Origin: Dyadobacter sp. SG02
GTDB lineage: Bacteria; Bacteroidota; Bacteroidia; Cytophagales; Spirosomataceae
Direction of reading: 5' to 3'
Assembly: GCF_900109045.1 (NCBI RefSeq)
Contig: NZ_FNYL01000016.1
Location: 160,707 to 224,706, forward strand
DNA length: 64,000 nt
Part shown: positions 61,427 through 64,000 of the stretch, piece by piece
Layout of the letters: the number at the start of each line of letters is the position of its first letter
Numbering within the stretch: the stretch's first letter is position 1
Notes under the pieces: generated by a model
Seen by the model: only the letters and a program-made list of their open reading frames with translations
What the model was told of the DNA's origin: nothing
Database searches by the model: none
Position numbers and translations under genes: made by a program

Positions 61427-62554
61427 TCAGTCACAGCCGTGACCGTTGATCAGAATGCGTGTACCTTTCACTTCGTAATCGGCGCCGTTGGATTTGCAAA
61501 CGAGCGCCAGCTTGTCGTAGAGCTGCATATCGGTAAGGTCTCCCGTGAAACTGCAATGCGCAATGCGGTCGTTCGCGAAAACAATCTCGATGCCATAAGC
61601 TTCCTGCAACGTCGCCGCTATCTTTTCCAGCTTCTCGTCATTGAAAATCATTTTTACCTCAGCCGCCGTATTTGAAGCTTTCACAGGCTCTGGTACAAGG
61701 CCGGTCATCAGGTGGCGGCTTTCGGCGAAATAGGTAACCCTCTGATTGGGCGTCAGCACGACTCCATTATCCTGGCTATCAACAGAATCACCTTCATTGA
61801 ATGCCTCCCGGTTTTCAAACACAGACACTTTCCCGGTCACTACTTCCACTTCCAGCGCCTTGTCCTTTGCATTGTTTTTGATCCGGAAACTGGTCCCCAG
61901 CACGCGGGTGATGATTTTGCCGCTGTACACGAGGAAAGGCTGATCCGGATTGCGGGTAATCTCGAAAAATGCATTACCAGTGAGCTGCACCGTGCGCTTA
62001 TCGCCTGTAAACGAGGCCGGGAATAAAATTTTAGCCCCAGGTTCGAGAGTTACCGTACTGCGATCGCTCAACGTCAGCCGTTTCGGAACGTCCGTTGTGT
62101 TCTCTTCGGTGATCAGGCGGCCATTGGAGGCTTGCACAAACATTCTTTCCTGCGTCACACCCTGCCTGCGGGCACCTTTCCCCAAAAATGCCCAGAAGCC
62201 GATCACCAGCAGCACTGCCGCAGCCGAAGCAATATACACCGACGCCCTGCGCCACCAATTCCGTACGACGACCGGCTCCGAATATTCCTCGGCGAACGTC
62301 TCTGCAGCAGGCGTTCCCGCGACAGGCGTTCCCGCGACAGGCGTTCCTGCGGCGGGGGCGCCCGCCGCAGATGTCTCCGCTGCCAGCTTGCCCAGCATTC
62401 GCTCCTCCATTTCACGCTTTTCCTCGTCGTTGAGCACCGCCATTCCATCGGCATTGAGGCTTTCATACCAGCGATGGATTTTCAGTATTTCCTCCTTCGT
62501 GCAGCTTCCCTCCCGGTATTTCAGGAGCAAGGCTTGCCATTCCTTATTGTTCAT
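61427..62554 (-). CDS. FecR-type anti-sigma factor
   Basis: 375 residues. A cytoplasmic N-terminus of about 100 residues includes an Ala/Pro-rich pentapeptide repeat (AAGTPVAGTPVAGTPAAET). One membrane helix lies near 108-125 (ASAAAVLLVIGFWAFL). The periplasmic FecR domain follows (GRLITEENTTDVPKRLTLSDRSTVTLEPGAKILFP, GNAFFEITRNPDQPFLVYSGKIITRVLGTSFRI), then DUF4974 (MIFNDEKLEKIAATLQEAYGIEIVF). It holds the ECF factor upstream and receives the signal from the STN domain of SusC. Confidence 0.94.
   Translation of the reverse strand: MNNKEWQALLLKYREGSCTKEEILKIHRWYESLNADGMAVLNDEEKREMEERMLGKLAAETSAAGAPAAGTPVAGTPVAGTPAAETFAEEYSEPVVVRNWWRRASVYIASAAAVLLVIGFWAFLGKGARRQGVTQERMFVQASNGRLITEENTTDVPKRLTLSDRSTVTLEPGAKILFPASFTGDKRTVQLTGNAFFEITRNPDQPFLVYSGKIITRVLGTSFRIKNNAKDKALEVEVVTGKVSVFENREAFNEGDSVDSQDNGVVLTPNQRVTYFAESRHLMTGLVPEPVKASNTAAEVKMIFNDEKLEKIAATLQEAYGIEIVFANDRIAHCSFTGDLTDMQLYDKLALVCKSNGADYEVKGTRILINGHGCD
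62308..62352. repeat. Three 15-bp tandem repeats in fecR
   Basis: CAGGCGTTCCCGCGA occurs at 62308, 62323 and, with changes, 62338, followed by a degenerate fourth unit. It encodes the AGTPV linker of the cytoplasmic tail, and the 15-bp unit keeps the frame on expansion. Confidence 0.8.
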
Positions 62555-62772
62555 TGATGTGTAAATCAGATTCTCATAACGCTAAGCCGAAGAAATGGCT
62601 TTGTTCCCTAAATAGGTTTAGAAAATATTCGAATTATCCAATCTAAGAAGCATTTAAAGGTGAAAGTTCTTTGAAAAAGATAAAGAGGGAGAAATGGAGG
62701 AAAGTTAGGATGTAGGATTTTGCGCAATGTAGGTTGCCAGTTGGAGAGCAGGAGCGCTTGGGAAATTGGGTG

Positions 62773-63348
62773 TTAGAACAAGCCTGAGGCTGCCAGGAGT
62801 AGGATCATCACCTCTTTCAAATGCGTCCGTACGATCCTTACGGATTTGGTGAGGTGGTATTCGACGGCTTTCTCAGAGAGTCCGAAACGGGTGGCGATGC
62901 GGGAGATGGGCCAGTATTCGAGTTTGTGCAGGCGGAAAATTTCGCGCGTTTTCTCAGGCAGAATATGCAGGCATTCGTCGATCACGCGAAGGAGATCGTC
63001 CAATGCGAGCTGGTTTTCGGTATTCAGATCCTGTATGCTGTCGAATGAGGCGTAATAATCGAGGTACTCGAACGTCCGGCCTTTCGTGCGGATGTAGTCG
63101 ATGACCTCGTAGCGGACGGCGGAAAAAAGGTAGTAGTTCAGGTTTTCGACATGCAGTGTATCCCGTTCCCGCCAGAGCCGCAGAAAAATGTCCTGCACGA
63201 TCTCCTCGGCCGCTTCCTTGTTCCTCAGCTTGCGGTAGGCAACCAGGAACATATCGTACCAATAGGCCTTGTAAACCGCTGTAAAAGCTTCCGCGCCCCC
63301 ATTTTGGAATGCGAGAAGCAGGTGGCCGGCCTTGTCATTATCCACCAT
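62773..63348 (-). CDS. ECF RNA polymerase sigma factor, SusC/FecR-linked family
   Basis: 191 residues. Region 2 is VYKAYWYDMFLVAYRKLRNKEAAEEIVQDIFLRLWRERDTL, a linker follows, and region 4 has REIFRLHKLEYWPISRIATRFGLSEKAVEYHLTKSVRIVRTHL. The pattern is the Bacteroidota ECF subgroup controlled by FecR. It is the first gene of sigma-fecR-susC-susD. It likely directs transcription of susCD. The gap to fecR is 218 nt, longer than is usual for a coupled pair. Confidence 0.94.
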   Translation of the reverse strand: MVDNDKAGHLLLAFQNGGAEAFTAVYKAYWYDMFLVAYRKLRNKEAAEEIVQDIFLRLWRERDTLHVENLNYYLFSAVRYEVIDYIRTKGRTFEYLDYYASFDSIQDLNTENQLALDDLLRVIDECLHILPEKTREIFRLHKLEYWPISRIATRFGLSEKAVEYHLTKSVRIVRTHLKEVMILLLAASGLF

Positions 63349-63389
63349 TACAGCTAGGTTTTATAAGGGATTTGGAAACAGGATTCTGG

Positions 63390-63397
63390 CAAAGTTA
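63390..63397 (-). promoter_or_regulatory. Putative -7 box of the ECF sigma gene
   Basis: TAACTTTG on the minus strand matches TAnnTTTG, 42 nt before the start. No clear -33 TTTG at normal spacing. Confidence 0.4.
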
Positions 63398-63650
63398 TAT
63401 TATTTGTTTTTATTATCCAGTAATTAAAATTTGTGATAAAACAGGAACAGATTGATAATCCACAGTTACGCGATGGCTCATTTCCCGTAATTTTGGTTGC
63501 TTTACCAATTGATTTTGCCCGGCTTCGGCCTCCTTATAAACCTATTCACAGATGAAAAAACAATCAAGAAACACCCTGTTATGGTGCGGAATCAGCGAAA
63601 GCCTTCCGAATGCCCAAATAGTGTGCATTAAGGACACCTAAGACAGAATT

Positions 63651-63658
63651 TATTTTTG
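63651..63658 (+). promoter_or_regulatory. Putative -7 box before a short reading frame
   Basis: TATTTTTG fits TAnnTTTG, 22 nt before an ATG at 63681. Confidence 0.35.
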
Positions 63659-63680
63659 AATCCTTACAAACACATTCATC

Positions 63681-63830
63681 ATGCAATCACTTTCACAATT
63701 ACCCGATTTATCGGAAGCTCAACCATTGGCTTTCGGAAAGCAAGTCAGCGAACTGCTAAACAGCGAAACGCCCGAGGAGTGGGCGGCCGGTCAGGTGAAA
63801 GCCTCCGGAATGCGTGCACGGCGCGCTTAG
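63681..63830 (+). pseudogene. Short 49-codon reading frame, probable truncated gene
   Basis: The frame begins MQSLSQLPDLSEAQPLAFGK and ends with TAG in GCGCGCTTAG. The first 40 codons look like ordinary Bacteroidota coding sequence (KQVSELLNSETPEEWAAGQVK), then become Arg-rich just where a dispersed repeat element begins. I read this as the start of a gene whose body was replaced by the repeat. A genuine small protein is the alternative. No family recognised. Confidence 0.4.
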
Positions 63831-63860
63831 GACACCTTCCGCAGGGCGATTTTTTCTTGC

Positions 63861-63981
63861 GGTGCGCTGCACCTAAAAATTTTTGGATCACGACCAATTC
63901 TACAAATATTACGGGGCGCTGCCCCTATCGTCCCGGGGTTCGCGCGAACGACAGGCGCAGAGCACCAAAATATTTGTAGAA
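63861..63981. repeat. Structured dispersed repeat with covarying hairpins and 13-bp terminal inverted repeats
   Basis: A 13-bp perfect inverted repeat, TTCTACAAATATT (63898-63910) and AATATTTGTAGAA (63969-63981), encloses about 58 nt that include the hairpin GGGGC-GCT-GCCCC (63913). A sister hairpin GGTGC-GCT-GCACC (63861) lies just outside. The two hairpins keep the same loop while both arms change together. No protein is encoded. It looks like a REP-like element of this phylum. Confidence 0.7.
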
Positions 63982-64000
63982 ACGGGGTATTCGTGTGCAA

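Larger units (their letters stand above)
63349..64000. other. 652-nt region without a recognised gene
   Basis: This stretch holds the ECF gene upstream region, a TAATTTTG box at 63488 preceding a 29-codon frame (63552) that I do not accept as a gene, the truncated frame at 63681 and the repeat element to the window end. Nothing else was identified. Confidence 0.6.

Noticed and set aside
63552..63641. 29-codon frame after a TAATTTTG box
   Set aside because: No signal peptide, no family and no codon bias that stands out; too short to support.
63656..63979. 107-codon frame at the end of the window
   Set aside because: It runs through the structured repeat and is out of frame with the more coding-like sequence at 63681.
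1..64000. CRISPR arrays, tRNA/rRNA genes, prophage or IS elements
   Set aside because: No regularly spaced repeats with spacers, no cloverleaf or rRNA sequence and no transposase, integrase or phage gene were seen on either strand.

Overview
This window is chromosomal DNA of a Bacteroidota bacterium. I infer a Cytophagales member close to Dyadobacter/Spirosoma, from family content and style rather than from any search. Supporting signs are a SusC/SusD pair under an ECF sigma/FecR switch, type IX secretion and gliding proteins (PorP/SprF, CHU_C-type surface protein, GldJ), -7 boxes of the TAnnTTTG type with few Shine-Dalgarno sequences, and dispersed short intergenic repeats. No rRNA, tRNA, CRISPR array, prophage or insertion sequence was recognised.

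Layout. 1-8 kb: end of an M28 peptidase, DPP IV, an SPFH protein coupled to an Arc-type repressor, a TonB-domain/MORN-like protein, an LpxH-like phosphoesterase with a glycosyltransferase. 8-15.8 kb: small lipoprotein/outer-membrane genes, a lipoprotein serpin, an ECF sigma factor overlapping a membrane-anchored putative outer-membrane barrel protein, a muconolactone-isomerase-like protein, free-Met-R-sulfoxide reductase and PurU. 15.8-31.7 kb: the branched-chain amino-acid block, all on the minus strand: ilvD-ilvB-ilvN-ilvC, ilvA, then four unrelated genes (outer-membrane protein, AraC regulator, MntA/HepT toxin-antitoxin), then leuC-leuD-cimA-leuB and leuA. 31.8-48.7 kb: housekeeping and secretion genes (murQ, an MDR oxidoreductase, NIPSNAP, porP, CHU_C, ruvB, mutT-like, pyrC, comF, gldJ, mfd, pnuC, barstar). 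48.8-63.4 kb: a minus-strand operon of Planctomycetes-type DUF1553/DUF1501/cytochrome genes with rhaM and a sugar isomerase, preceded by susD, susC, fecR and an ECF sigma gene. 63.4-64 kb: a short probably truncated reading frame and a structured repeat element.

The most interesting signals are regulatory. Both ilvD and leuA have a complete leader-peptide attenuator that no gene caller reports: MKLTLIVPVLLIVTQ before ilvD and MNMSQQDNLILNLQQLP before leuA. Each is followed by mutually exclusive 1:2, 2:3 and 3:4 hairpins. Both leaders also carry the identical palindrome GCGAAATTTCGC exactly 19 nt after the putative -7 box, although the surrounding sequence differs. Control is logical: the Leu-only leader governs leuA, the only step unique to leucine. 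leuB, leuC and leuD, which a citramalate synthase (cimA) can also use for isoleucine, are left outside it. A second regulatory array, three direct repeats with an exact 21-bp period, sits over the promoter of the DUF1553 operon.
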